DNA from: Yinghuangia seranimata
Lineage (GTDB): Bacteria > Actinomycetota > Actinomycetes > Streptomycetales > Streptomycetaceae
Length of the DNA: 46,975 nucleotides
Assembly (NCBI RefSeq): GCF_029953285.1
Contig: NZ_JASAOI010000079.1
Coordinates: 1-46,975, forward strand
Reading direction: 5' to 3'
In this document: piece by piece, positions 25,049-32,902 of the stretch
Layout of the letters: each line of letters begins with the position of its first letter
How positions within the stretch are numbered: the stretch's first letter is position 1
Program-made: the position numbers and the translations under genes
Notes under the pieces: model-generated
Told to the model about the DNA's origin: nothing
The model's database searches: none
Seen by the model: only the letters and a program-made list of their open reading frames with translations

Positions 25049-25753
25049 TCAGCGCATCGAGGCCAGGCGCAGCTCGACGACCACGCGTTCGACGCGCGCG
25101 TGGTCGGGGTGCTCGGGCAGCACCGAGTCCACCGTCTCGAGCGCGGCGAACTCGCTCTCGAACAGTGCCGCGAACGCTTCCGGGTCGGACGCGGCCAGCT
25201 CGCCGGCCGCGAACAGCTCCTCGCGCTGCGCGGACATGTCGATCGCCAGGTGACCGGTCGCGAGCAGGCCGCGCGCCTGGCGCAGCAGCCGCAGGCAGTG
25301 CCGGCCGTGCTTGGCGGTGCGCTTGGCCAGGTCGGACGAGAAGCCGCGCTGCCCCGCCCCGTGCCGGGACAGCAGCTTGCGGGACTGCTGCAGGGCGTAG
25401 CCGCCGTACGCGCCGCGCACCGCCGCCGTCGACAGGAACGCCTCCCGGACCTCGCGCAGCGCGCGGCCGCCCTCGGTCTCCACGACGTAGCCGTCGAGCC
25501 ACAGCAGTTCGCTGACCGTCGGATTGCCCTTCAGGGCGAGGGTCGTGAACTTGTACAGCTCGTGCACGGTGACGTCGGGGTCGGTGGTGACGCGCGAACC
25601 GGTCAGCACCGAGGGCCCGCGCAGCCCGAGCACGTCGGCGGGCGGCGCGAGGTAGACGCCGAGCCGGTCCTCGTCGGAGCCCTCGCCGGCCAGCCCGTAC
25701 GCGGTCGAGCCGACCACACCTAGCAGCAGCGTCGCTCCGGTGTCCTGAGTCAC
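25049..25753 (-). CDS. RlaP-type nucleotidyltransferase
   Basis: This 234-residue protein is a DNA-polymerase-beta-superfamily nucleotidyltransferase. The GS motif and catalytic carboxylates lie at the very N-terminus, GSTAYGLAGEGSDEDRLGVY, with Asp27 and Asp29 as metal ligands. The family (PF10127, RlaP-like) is linked to RNA repair in several genomes, but no RNA ligase (Rnl/RtcB) is adjacent here. I chose the GTG at 25753 because GAAAGG lies 9 nt upstream and homology begins there; the upstream open frame has no ribosome-binding site. It is 51 bp upstream of moxR on the same strand. Confidence 0.85.
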   Translation of the reverse strand: MTQDTGATLLLGVVGSTAYGLAGEGSDEDRLGVYLAPPADVLGLRGPSVLTGSRVTTDPDVTVHELYKFTTLALKGNPTVSELLWLDGYVVETEGGRALREVREAFLSTAAVRGAYGGYALQQSRKLLSRHGAGQRGFSSDLAKRTAKHGRHCLRLLRQARGLLATGHLAIDMSAQREELFAAGELAASDPEAFAALFESEFAALETVDSVLPEHPDHARVERVVVELRLASMR

Positions 25754-26052
25754 GACCGTAGGCCTTTCGCGTGGTGAGGCGGCGCCGACGCTCCCGGGTC
25801 CCCGGGTTCGGCTTCCGGTCCGGGTGGGGTCGGGTCCGGACATGAGTATCGGGGAGGGCTGCGGCCCGAAGACAGTGGATTTCCCCGACGACAAAGCCGC
25901 CTTGCCTACGCCCAAATGGTGAGAGGAGGCCACGACCCTCGGCCGATGACCGCGATCCGGTTCCGGCCGAGGATGGAGCGAGCCTCACACAACGGGGATG
26001 AGGGGGACGGTGGTGCAGGCCGGTCCCTTCGCTTGATCGGAAGGGAAGGTCG
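25754..26052. other. Divergent intergenic region, 299 bp
   Basis: This lies between the nucleotidyltransferase and esterase genes, so it holds both promoters. I see no clear operator or RNA gene. AAGGGAAGG near the right end is the esterase ribosome-binding site. Confidence 0.45.
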
Positions 26053-27255
26053 ATGGGCTACGGGCTGGCCGCTCGACCGGCATGGGACATGGACATCACA
26101 AGCTGGTGGTTCGTACTGGGCATGGCGCTGGCGACGGTGGGGGCCGCCGTCGCGACCGTGCTGACCTGGCACCGCAGGCGGCTCAAGAGGACCCGCCGGG
26201 TCACCGCGCTGATCGTGACGCAGCTGATGGTCACGCTGACGATCCTGGCCGCGGTCAACAGCCAGATGTACTTCTACAGCACGGTCTCGGACGTCCTGTC
26301 GATCGCCGACGGGCCGCCGGGGCCCAAGCTGCACGTGCCGCACGTCGACGGCCCGGACCGGCTGCGCGCCGACGCGGCGACACCCGGGCCGGGGGTCCCC
26401 GGCTGGCTCTCGGCGCACAAGAGGCTCGACACCCGGCACGGCGTCCTGGTGTCGACGACGGTGACCGGCGCGAGGTCCCGGCACTCGCTGCCGGCGCACG
26501 TGTACCTGCCCGCCGCGTACTTCGACCCGGCGCGGGCGGACGAGCGGTTCCCGGTGATCCAGTTGCAGTCCGGCTACCCGGGCACGCCGAGCACGTGGGT
26601 GCGGCGCATGCGGATAGAGCGGATCCTCGCCGGGCTGATGGGCTCGGGCCGGGTGCCTCCGGTCATCGCGGTGCTGCCGGAGCAGAACCCGGTGCAGGGG
26701 CGGGACAGCGAGTGCGTGGACGCGGTGGACGGCGCGCGCGCCGCGACCTACCTCGGGGAGGACGTGCCGGACGCGGTCGCGGCGAACTTCCGGACCGCGG
26801 AACGCCCCGCGCGCTGGGGCATCATGGGCTACTCGACGGGCGGCTTCTGCGCCGCGAACCTCGCCATCCGCTACCCGGACCGGTTCGGCGCGGCCGCGAG
26901 CCTGTCGGGCTACTACAAGGCGATCACCGACATGACGACGGGCGACCTGTACAAGGGCGACGAGCAGGCGCGCAAGGACAACAGCCCGATCGTGACGATC
27001 GACCGGCCGCGTGAACGGCCGCTGCGGATGTACCTGTTCGCGGCGCGCGGCGAGGGGCACGCGGTGCGGGACATGCAGAAGTTCGCGCTGAAGTTCCGGG
27101 CGCCGAACGAGGTGACGACGGTGGTCGCGCAGTCGGGCGGGCACAACTTCCACACCTGGTCGGCCGGCATCCCGGCGGCGCTGGAGTGGCTGGGGGCGCG
27201 CGTCGGGGAGCCGCCGCGGGACGTCGTGCAGGCCCGTACGTCGCCGTCGCGCTGA
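26053..27255 (+). CDS. Membrane-anchored esterase (antigen 85/Esterase D-like)
   Basis: The protein has 400 residues. The N-terminus has two hydrophobic segments (about 18-37 and 53-70), and the rest is an extracytoplasmic alpha/beta-hydrolase of the PF00756 putative-esterase type. Nucleophile Ser261 is visible in GIMGYSTGGFCAAN, and the probable catalytic His is in QSGGHNFHTW near residue 370. It is related to the actinobacterial mycolyltransferase/antigen 85 superfamily, but the organism is not evidently a mycolate producer, so a general esterase is more likely. GGGAAGG precedes ATG 26053. Confidence 0.85.
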   Translation: MGYGLAARPAWDMDITSWWFVLGMALATVGAAVATVLTWHRRRLKRTRRVTALIVTQLMVTLTILAAVNSQMYFYSTVSDVLSIADGPPGPKLHVPHVDGPDRLRADAATPGPGVPGWLSAHKRLDTRHGVLVSTTVTGARSRHSLPAHVYLPAAYFDPARADERFPVIQLQSGYPGTPSTWVRRMRIERILAGLMGSGRVPPVIAVLPEQNPVQGRDSECVDAVDGARAATYLGEDVPDAVAANFRTAERPARWGIMGYSTGGFCAANLAIRYPDRFGAAASLSGYYKAITDMTTGDLYKGDEQARKDNSPIVTIDRPRERPLRMYLFAARGEGHAVRDMQKFALKFRAPNEVTTVVAQSGGHNFHTWSAGIPAALEWLGARVGEPPRDVVQARTSPSR

Positions 27256-27256
27256 G

Positions 27257-27294
27257 GACCGCGCGCACGGTGGGATCAGTCCGTGCGCGCGGTC
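27257..27294. terminator. Bidirectional hairpin terminator
   Basis: A 14-bp perfect stem (GACCGCGCGCACGG and complement) with a 10-nt loop lies between the esterase and the convergent small membrane protein. Confidence 0.8.
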
Positions 27295-27310
27295 GGTTCG
27301 GGGGTGCCGG

Positions 27311-27433
27311 TCAGCGGTTGGCGGCCGCGACGATCATCAGGGTGCCGAAGATCACCGCGAAGCCGAGCACGTAGATCGACAGCCGGATCCACATGCCGTT
27401 CTCGCGGCTCTTCTCGTTTTCGGGCAGCGCCAT
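27311..27433 (-). CDS. 40-residue single-span membrane protein
   Basis: This short gene encodes MALPENEKSRENGMWIRLSI followed by a hydrophobic helix (YVLGFAVIFGTLMIVAAA) and a final NR. A charged cytosolic head of about 14 residues precedes one membrane span. AAAGGA lies 10 nt before the ATG. It starts 55 bp after the stop of the XRE-cupin regulator on the same strand, so it is probably in its operon and may be a target or accessory of it. A bidirectional terminator follows. No function is known to me. Confidence 0.75.
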   Translation of the reverse strand: MALPENEKSRENGMWIRLSIYVLGFAVIFGTLMIVAAANR

Positions 27434-27488
27434 GGGACACGCGTCCTTTCGGTCGGAGCGCAGGAGGGGGTGCGGCGGGGTCGGTGGG

Positions 27489-28070
27489 TCAGTGCGTGGC
27501 GGGGGGCAGGCAGGCGGTGAGTCCGACCATCGCGGGCGCCGCGTGCACCATGAGGAACTCGACGGGCGTGTGCTCGTCGGCGGACTCCATGACGTGCGGC
27601 ATCGCCGAGTCGAAGTGCGCGACGTCGCCGGGCGCCAGCATCCGGACGGTGTCGCCGAGGGTCAGCCGCAGCTGGCCGGCCGTGACGTACAGCCACTCCT
27701 CCCCGGGGTGGACGCGCGCCGGGCCCCGCGCGCGTCCGGGTGGGACGCGGACGCGCAGCGCCTGCATGCCGCGCCGCGGGCTGCCGGCCCGCCAGTACGT
27801 CCAGCCGTGCGCCTGGAAGGGCTCGGCCTGCTTGGCGCGGACGACCGGCTCGTCGCCGGCCGCGCTCTCGCCGAGCAGGACGGAGACCGCGGTGGCGTAG
27901 ACGCGGGCCAGGGTCAGGAGGGCGGGCAGCGACGGCTGGCGCTGCGCGTTCTCGAGCCGGGACAGGTACGGGACGGACAGGCCGCTCGCGTCCGCGGCCT
28001 CGTCGAGCGTCAGCCCCAGCGCGAGTCGGGCCGACTTCAGGCGTTTGCCGAGGCCGGGGGATTCGGGCAT
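27489..28070 (-). CDS. XRE-cupin transcriptional regulator
   Basis: This 193-residue protein has an XRE helix-turn-helix at about 8-64 (LGLTLDEAADASGLSVPYLSRLE) and a C-terminal cupin sensor domain at about 100-180 (HPGEEWLYVTAGQLRLTLGD, then LAPGDVAHFDSAMPHVM). Such proteins sense a small metabolite through the cupin pocket. The ATG has no ribosome-binding site and lies 6 nt after TAGCGT, giving a leaderless transcript from a TTGCCA-N17-TAGCGT promoter. The -35 element lies inside an alternating GGCAA/TTGCC array, so autoregulation and control of the divergent LURP-one gene are likely. Confidence 0.92.
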   Translation of the reverse strand: MPESPGLGKRLKSARLALGLTLDEAADASGLSVPYLSRLENAQRQPSLPALLTLARVYATAVSVLLGESAAGDEPVVRAKQAEPFQAHGWTYWRAGSPRRGMQALRVRVPPGRARGPARVHPGEEWLYVTAGQLRLTLGDTVRMLAPGDVAHFDSAMPHVMESADEHTPVEFLMVHAAPAMVGLTACLPPATH

Positions 28071-28076
28071 AGCATC

Positions 28077-28125
28077 ACGCTAGCCAGCCGCACCACACGT
28101 GGCAATTTTCTTGCCTTGGAGGCAA
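28077..28125. promoter_or_regulatory. XRE-cupin operator and divergent promoter
   Basis: On the minus strand a promoter has -35 TTGCCA (28100-28105) and -10 TAGCGT (28077-28082) with a 17-bp spacer, 6 nt before the regulator start. Three half-sites, GGCAA (28101-28105), TTGCC (28111-28115) and GGCAA (28121-28125), alternate with exactly 5-bp gaps. This is one half-site per helical turn, overlapping the -35 and the ribosome-binding site of the divergent gene. Confidence 0.7.
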
Positions 28126-28132
28126 AACCCTC

Positions 28133-28738
28133 ATGGACATAGCCCTGCTTCAGGGACAGTCGCAGCTGATCATCCGGCAGAACTTCCGGCTGATCGTCAA
28201 CCAGTACGTGGTGCACCTGGTGAACCCCGACGGCTCGCACGGCGCGGTCGTCGGATACGCGCAGCAGAAGCGCGGCAAGCTCAAGGAAGAGGTCGTCCTC
28301 TACACGGACGAGAGCAAGCAGTTCGAGCTGGCCCGCTTCAAGGCCCGGCAGGTGCTGGACGTGCGCGCACAGCACGACGTCACCGCCGTGGACGGCACGC
28401 CGCTCGGGGTGTTCTCGAAGAACTTCAAGAAGTCGCTGATCCGTTCGACGTGGCACCTGGAGCGGCCGGGCGCCGAGCGGGCGACCGGGCAGGAGCGCAG
28501 CCTGTTCGGCGCGATCCTGCGGCGGCTGTGGGGGTTCATCCCGGTGGTGGGCGACTTCCTGCCGGCGCCGACCTACCACTTCGACTTCGTCGGCGACGAC
28601 ACCAAGGCTCCGGTGCTGCACGTCGAGCGGCAGATGAAGCTGCGCGACCAGTACTTCGTGACGTTCACCGACCCGACGATGGACCGCCGCTTCGGGATCT
28701 GCGTGGCGGTGGCGATGGACGCCATCCAGAACCGCTGA
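28133..28738 (+). CDS. LURP-one-related/scramblase-fold protein
   Basis: This 201-residue protein has the LURP-one-related (Tubby/scramblase-like) barrel pattern. A first strand QSQLIIRQNFRLIVNQYVV is followed by a second half with SLIRSTWHLE and DKTAPVLHVERQ-like strands, ending in DPTMDRRFGICVAVAMDAI. A hydrophobic loop (LWGFIPVVGDFLPAP, about 137-151) could touch the membrane. GGAGG 10 nt upstream marks ATG 28133. It is divergent from the XRE-cupin regulator and shares its operator. The physiological role is unknown. Confidence 0.82.
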   Translation: MDIALLQGQSQLIIRQNFRLIVNQYVVHLVNPDGSHGAVVGYAQQKRGKLKEEVVLYTDESKQFELARFKARQVLDVRAQHDVTAVDGTPLGVFSKNFKKSLIRSTWHLERPGAERATGQERSLFGAILRRLWGFIPVVGDFLPAPTYHFDFVGDDTKAPVLHVERQMKLRDQYFVTFTDPTMDRRFGICVAVAMDAIQNR

Positions 28739-28747
28739 CGGCACGCC

Positions 28748-28776
28748 GCGCGGGCCCCGGGTATCCGGGCCCGCGC
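28748..28776. terminator. Hairpin terminator between convergent genes
   Basis: GCGCGGGCCC (28748-28757) pairs with GGGCCCGCGC (28767-28776), between the LURP-one gene and the permease gene on the other strand. Confidence 0.7.
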
Positions 28777-28797
28777 TCCGGCGTCCGGGGCGGGAGG

Positions 28798-30357
28798 TCA
28801 GCCCTCGTCGGGCACCAGCACGGGCGTGTCGACCTTGAGGACCTCACCGCGGAAGAAGCGCGGGTTGCGGCCCCGGATGACCTCCATGACCACGACACCG
28901 ATGACCAGGACGCCGACGCCGATGACGAACACGCTGCCGACGCCGAGCACCGAGCTGCCGCTGCCGTAGCCCGGGCTCCACGCGTCCACGAGTGTCTTGA
29001 CGAAGATCGCGCCGAGCATGAGTCCGCCGGCCAGCGGCATGAGGCCCTTGATGAGGAAGTCCCGGGGGTCGCGCAGCAGGTCGTGGCGGAAGTAGCGGAC
29101 GCTGGAGAACGCGGTCAGCGCGTAGTAGAAGCAGATCATGAGGCCGAGCGCGGCGATGGTGTCCTGCAGCACCGACGTGCTGACCAGCGTCATCACGGTG
29201 TAGAAAACGCCGGTGACGACGCCCGCGACGATCGTCGCGTAGCCCGGGGTCCGGTACTTCGGGTGCACGCGGGCGAACGCGGGTGGCAGCGCCTCGTAGG
29301 TGGCCATCGCGAGCGCGGTGCGGGCGACCGGGATGAAGGTGGTCTGCAGGCTCGCGACCGAGCTGGCCAGCACCGCGACGTAGAGCATCGTGCCGAGCCC
29401 GGAGCCCATGACCGGGTCGGCGAGCTTGGCGAAGATGTTCTCGTTGTCGGTGTTGAGGCCGAGCCCGGTGTCGCCGACGCCCGCGACCATGAGCGTGGCG
29501 ATGCCGGTCAGCAGGTACGCGGTCACGACGACCAGCAGCGTGAGCATCGCGGCCCGGCCCGGCACGTTGCGGCCGCCCGCGGTCTCCTCGTTCATGGTCA
29601 GGGCGGTGTCCCAGCCCCAGTACATGAAGATCGACAGTGACAGGCCGGCGGTGAGCGCCGCGAAGTTGTCGATGCCGAACGGGTTGAGCCAGCCGGCCGA
29701 GAAGGACAGCGACGTGTCGAAGTCACCGGCCTGCGCCTTGGTGACCGCCATGACGATGAACAGCGCGAGCACCGACAACTGGAGGATGACGAGGAAGTAC
29801 TGCACGCGCTTGGTGACCGTCATGCCGCGGTAGCTGATCGCCGTCGCGGCGGCGATGAAGACCATGGTGGTCGGGATGTGGATCGCCTTGTTGTGGTCCC
29901 ACGACGCGACCCAGTCGCTGCCGGCGAGCTTGCCGAGCGTCAGGTAGAAGAACGACGTGCCGATGCCGGCCAGGTTGGACAGCACGATGATGGTGGCCAT
30001 CACCAGTCCCCACCCGGTCATCCAGCCGACCCGGGGGCCGAACGCCTTGACCGTCCAGGTGAACGACGTGCCCGCGTCGGGAACGACCTTGTTCAGCTCG
30101 CGGTACGCGAACGCGACCAGCAGCATCGGGATGAAGCCGATGAGGAAGACCGCCGGCAGGTGCAGGCCGACCTCGCGGACGGTCGGGCCGAGCGCGCCGG
30201 TGAGCGTGTAGACGGGGGCCACCGTCGAGATCGCGACCACCACGCTGCCGACCAGGCCGATCGCGTTGTGACTCAGGCCCTTGTCCCGGATATCGGGTTC
30301 GTCCCGATAGTGCAGATGATCGGAGCCGTGATGGTCATGCGTGTGCTGATTGGTCAC
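28798..30357 (-). CDS. APC-superfamily amino acid permease with His-rich N-terminus
   Basis: This 519-residue permease has about 12-14 membrane segments. The first begins LSHNAIGLVGSVVVAISTVAPVYTL, typical of APC family transporters (PF13520), and the helix 6 region contains YWGWDTALTMNEETAGG. The N-terminal tail is rich in histidine: eight His in about 17 residues (NQHTHDHHGSDHLHY), a possible metal-sensing feature. The GTG start has TATTCT 8 nt upstream and no ribosome-binding site, so it is probably leaderless. The substrate is not evident; amines or amino acids are likely. It is followed by a terminator-like hairpin and preceded by the dehydrogenase gene on the same strand. Confidence 0.9.
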   Translation of the reverse strand: MTNQHTHDHHGSDHLHYRDEPDIRDKGLSHNAIGLVGSVVVAISTVAPVYTLTGALGPTVREVGLHLPAVFLIGFIPMLLVAFAYRELNKVVPDAGTSFTWTVKAFGPRVGWMTGWGLVMATIIVLSNLAGIGTSFFYLTLGKLAGSDWVASWDHNKAIHIPTTMVFIAAATAISYRGMTVTKRVQYFLVILQLSVLALFIVMAVTKAQAGDFDTSLSFSAGWLNPFGIDNFAALTAGLSLSIFMYWGWDTALTMNEETAGGRNVPGRAAMLTLLVVVTAYLLTGIATLMVAGVGDTGLGLNTDNENIFAKLADPVMGSGLGTMLYVAVLASSVASLQTTFIPVARTALAMATYEALPPAFARVHPKYRTPGYATIVAGVVTGVFYTVMTLVSTSVLQDTIAALGLMICFYYALTAFSSVRYFRHDLLRDPRDFLIKGLMPLAGGLMLGAIFVKTLVDAWSPGYGSGSSVLGVGSVFVIGVGVLVIGVVVMEVIRGRNPRFFRGEVLKVDTPVLVPDEG

Positions 30358-30365
30358 AATCGACC

Positions 30366-30371
30366 AGAATA
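30366..30371 (-). promoter_or_regulatory. -10 box TATTCT of the permease gene
   Basis: On the minus strand TATTCT ends 8 nt before the GTG start. The -35 region is weak. A small CCTGGG-CTT-CCCAGG hairpin (30403-30417) lies just upstream and may terminate the dehydrogenase transcript. Confidence 0.45.
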
Positions 30372-30431
30372 AGTCAGCATCGATGGAATTTTGACCGGCA
30401 CGCCTGGGCTTCCCAGGACAAACCGGGACAT

Positions 30432-32753
30432 CTACAGAAGGTCCTCCGGGCGGATCGGGATCCGGTCCACCGCCCGCCCCGTCGCCGCGCGGATCGCCGC
30501 GACCACCGCCGGCGTCGACGAGACCGTGGGCGCCTCGCCCACCCCGCGCACGCCGTACGGCGCGTTCGGGTCCGGCAGCTCGAGGATCTGCACCGGCATC
30601 GCGGGCGCGTCGGCGATCGTCGGGATCAGGTAGTCGGTGAACGAGCCGTTCACCACCAGCCCGTCGCGCACCACGATCTCCTCCGTCAACGCCAGGCCGA
30701 TACCCTGGGCCCCGCCGCCCTGGATCTGCCCGACCACCGCCTGCGGGTTCATCGCCCGCCCGACGTCCTGCGCGGCGGCCAGCTCCACCACCTTCACGAT
30801 CCCCAGCTCGGTGTCGACGTCGACCACCGCGCGGTGCGCACAGAACGTGTACTGCACGAACGCGTCGCCCTGCCCCGTCACCGGGTCGAGCACGGCGGTC
30901 TTCCGGTGCCGGTACTCGGCGGTGTGCTCCACCGGCGTGTCGCCCAGCACCCGCGCGAGGTCGTCGAGCACGCGGCCGTCCGCGCCGACGATCTTTCCGC
31001 CGGACAGCAGGCAGTCGCCCGACCGTCCGGCCCGGCGCAGCACCTCGTCCCGCACCAGGCGGCACGCGTCGCGCACCGCGCCGCCGCTGACGTACGTCTG
31101 CCGCGACGCCGACGTCGACCCGGCCGAGCCCACCCGCGTGTCCGCCGGATGCAGCACGACCCGGTCCACGCCCAGCTCGGTGCGGGTGATCTGCGACCAC
31201 ACGGTCACCCCGCCCTGCCCGACCTCGGCGGCCGCGGTGTGCACTGTGGCGACCGGCTCCCCCGCGACCACCTCCAGGCGCACCCGGGCGGTCGAGTAGT
31301 CGTCGAAGCCCTGCGAGAACGCCACGTTCTTCACGCCCACCGAGTAGCCCACGCCGCGCCGCACGCCCTCGCCGCGCGTCGAGTACGAGTAGCCGCCGGG
31401 CAGTTCGCGCTGGTCGGTGGGCTCCGCGGGAAGCGGCAGCGCGCGCACCATGCCGAGCAGCTCGGCGACCGGCGCGGGCGCGTCCAGCACCTGCCCGATC
31501 GCCGTCACCCCTCCCTGCGCGAGCGCGTTGCGCTGCCGGAACTCGACAGGGTGCAGCCCGAGTTCGGCGGCCACCCGGTCCATCTGGCTCTCGTACGCGA
31601 AGCACGCCTGCACCGCGCCGAAGCCGCGCATCGCGCCGCACGGCGGGTTGTTGGTCACCATGCCGATCGCCTCTAGCGCGACGTTCGGGACGTAGTACGG
31701 GCCGATGCCCAGGCCGGCCGCGTTGCCGACCACCGCAGAGGTGGTGGACGCGTAGGCGCCGCCGTCGAGGACGATGCGCGCCTTGACGTAGACGAGCTTC
31801 CCGTCGCGGTTCGCGCCGTGCTCGTAGTCGAGCGTCGCCGGGTGCCGGTGCACGTGCCCGAGGAACGACTCCTCGCGCCCGTAGATCATCTTCACCGGCT
31901 TGCCGGTGTGCAGTGCCAGCAGGCACACGTGCGCCTGGAGGGTGATGTCCTCGCGCGCGCCGAACGCGCCGCCGACCCCGCCGAGGGTCAGCCGGACCTT
32001 CTCCTCGGGCAGCCCCAGGACCGGGGCCAGCTGCGCACGGTCGATGTGCAAATACTGCGTCGCCACGTACAGGTCGACGCCGCCGTCCTCGGCGGGCACG
32101 GCGAGCGCCGCCTCGGGGCCGAGGGGCGCCTGGTCCTGCATGCCGATCACGTAGTGGCCGCGCACGACCACGTCGGCGCGCGCGGTGTCGGGGTCACCGC
32201 GCCGCACCGGCTGGCGGGCGACCACGTTGCCGGGGAAGTGCGGGTTGAGCGTCGGCGCGCCGGGTCCGAGCGCCTGTTCCTCGGTCACCACGGGGGTCAG
32301 CGGCTCGTAGGTGACCTTGATGCGCGCGGCGGCGCGGCGCGCGGTCTCCGGGTGGTCGGCGGCGACGACCGCGACCGGTTCGCCGTGGAAGCGCACCTCG
32401 CCCTCGGCGAGGACGGGGGTGTCGGCGGTCTCCAGGCCGTACAGGTTCTGCCCGGGGACGTCCTCGTGGGTCAGCACCGCGAACACGCCGGGCAGCGCCA
32501 GCGCTTCGCCGATGTCGACGGCGGTGATGCGGGCGCGCGGGTGCGGGCTGCGCAGTGTGGCGCCCCACAGCATGTCGTCGGCCCACAGGTCGGAGGCGTA
32601 CGCGAAGGCACCCTTGACCTTGAGGATGCCGTCGGGGCGCGGCGGGGTGGTGCCGATGCCCCCGTCCGCAGGTCGGGCGGGCGTCTCGGTCGACGTGCCG
32701 GTGCCGGTTCCGACGCCTGTGCCGGTTCCGGTTCCGCTGGTCGGGTGGTCCAC
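30432..32753 (-). CDS. Xanthine-dehydrogenase-family molybdopterin-binding subunit
   Basis: This 773-residue large subunit of the xanthine oxidase family binds the molybdopterin cofactor. Motifs include GGVGGAFGARED (Mo-site loop), GAMRGFGAVQACFAYE, a VGQGG stretch, and the catalytic glutamate in GVGEAP at about 740. It should hydroxylate a purine or other N-heterocycle in the cytosol. The FAD and [2Fe-2S] subunits normally encoded beside it are missing from the window. A Gly-Thr-rich low-complexity linker (about residues 6-20) precedes the domain. I chose GTG 32753 (GAGGGGG 5 nt upstream); in-frame GTGs at 32789 and 32819 are alternatives. Confidence 0.9.
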   Translation of the reverse strand: MDHPTSGTGTGTGVGTGTGTSTETPARPADGGIGTTPPRPDGILKVKGAFAYASDLWADDMLWGATLRSPHPRARITAVDIGEALALPGVFAVLTHEDVPGQNLYGLETADTPVLAEGEVRFHGEPVAVVAADHPETARRAAARIKVTYEPLTPVVTEEQALGPGAPTLNPHFPGNVVARQPVRRGDPDTARADVVVRGHYVIGMQDQAPLGPEAALAVPAEDGGVDLYVATQYLHIDRAQLAPVLGLPEEKVRLTLGGVGGAFGAREDITLQAHVCLLALHTGKPVKMIYGREESFLGHVHRHPATLDYEHGANRDGKLVYVKARIVLDGGAYASTTSAVVGNAAGLGIGPYYVPNVALEAIGMVTNNPPCGAMRGFGAVQACFAYESQMDRVAAELGLHPVEFRQRNALAQGGVTAIGQVLDAPAPVAELLGMVRALPLPAEPTDQRELPGGYSYSTRGEGVRRGVGYSVGVKNVAFSQGFDDYSTARVRLEVVAGEPVATVHTAAAEVGQGGVTVWSQITRTELGVDRVVLHPADTRVGSAGSTSASRQTYVSGGAVRDACRLVRDEVLRRAGRSGDCLLSGGKIVGADGRVLDDLARVLGDTPVEHTAEYRHRKTAVLDPVTGQGDAFVQYTFCAHRAVVDVDTELGIVKVVELAAAQDVGRAMNPQAVVGQIQGGGAQGIGLALTEEIVVRDGLVVNGSFTDYLIPTIADAPAMPVQILELPDPNAPYGVRGVGEAPTVSSTPAVVAAIRAATGRAVDRIPIRPEDLL

Positions 32754-32902
32754 GCGTACCCCCTCGTCGGAGTCTCGTTCCCCGTCCACTCCCTCAAGGA
32801 TCCCGCCGCGGGGCTTCACCTTGCAGGGGGCGCGCCGTACAGTGCCGCACGAATGACACCGAGTGCCACGATCGCGGTACCGCCGGACCCCGGGGAGAGA
32901 CC

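Noticed and set aside
28798-31926. A fused permease with a long N-terminal extension into the dehydrogenase gene
   Set aside because: The upstream part is the dehydrogenase gene read in the wrong frame. The permease has its own -10 box and GTG start at 30357.
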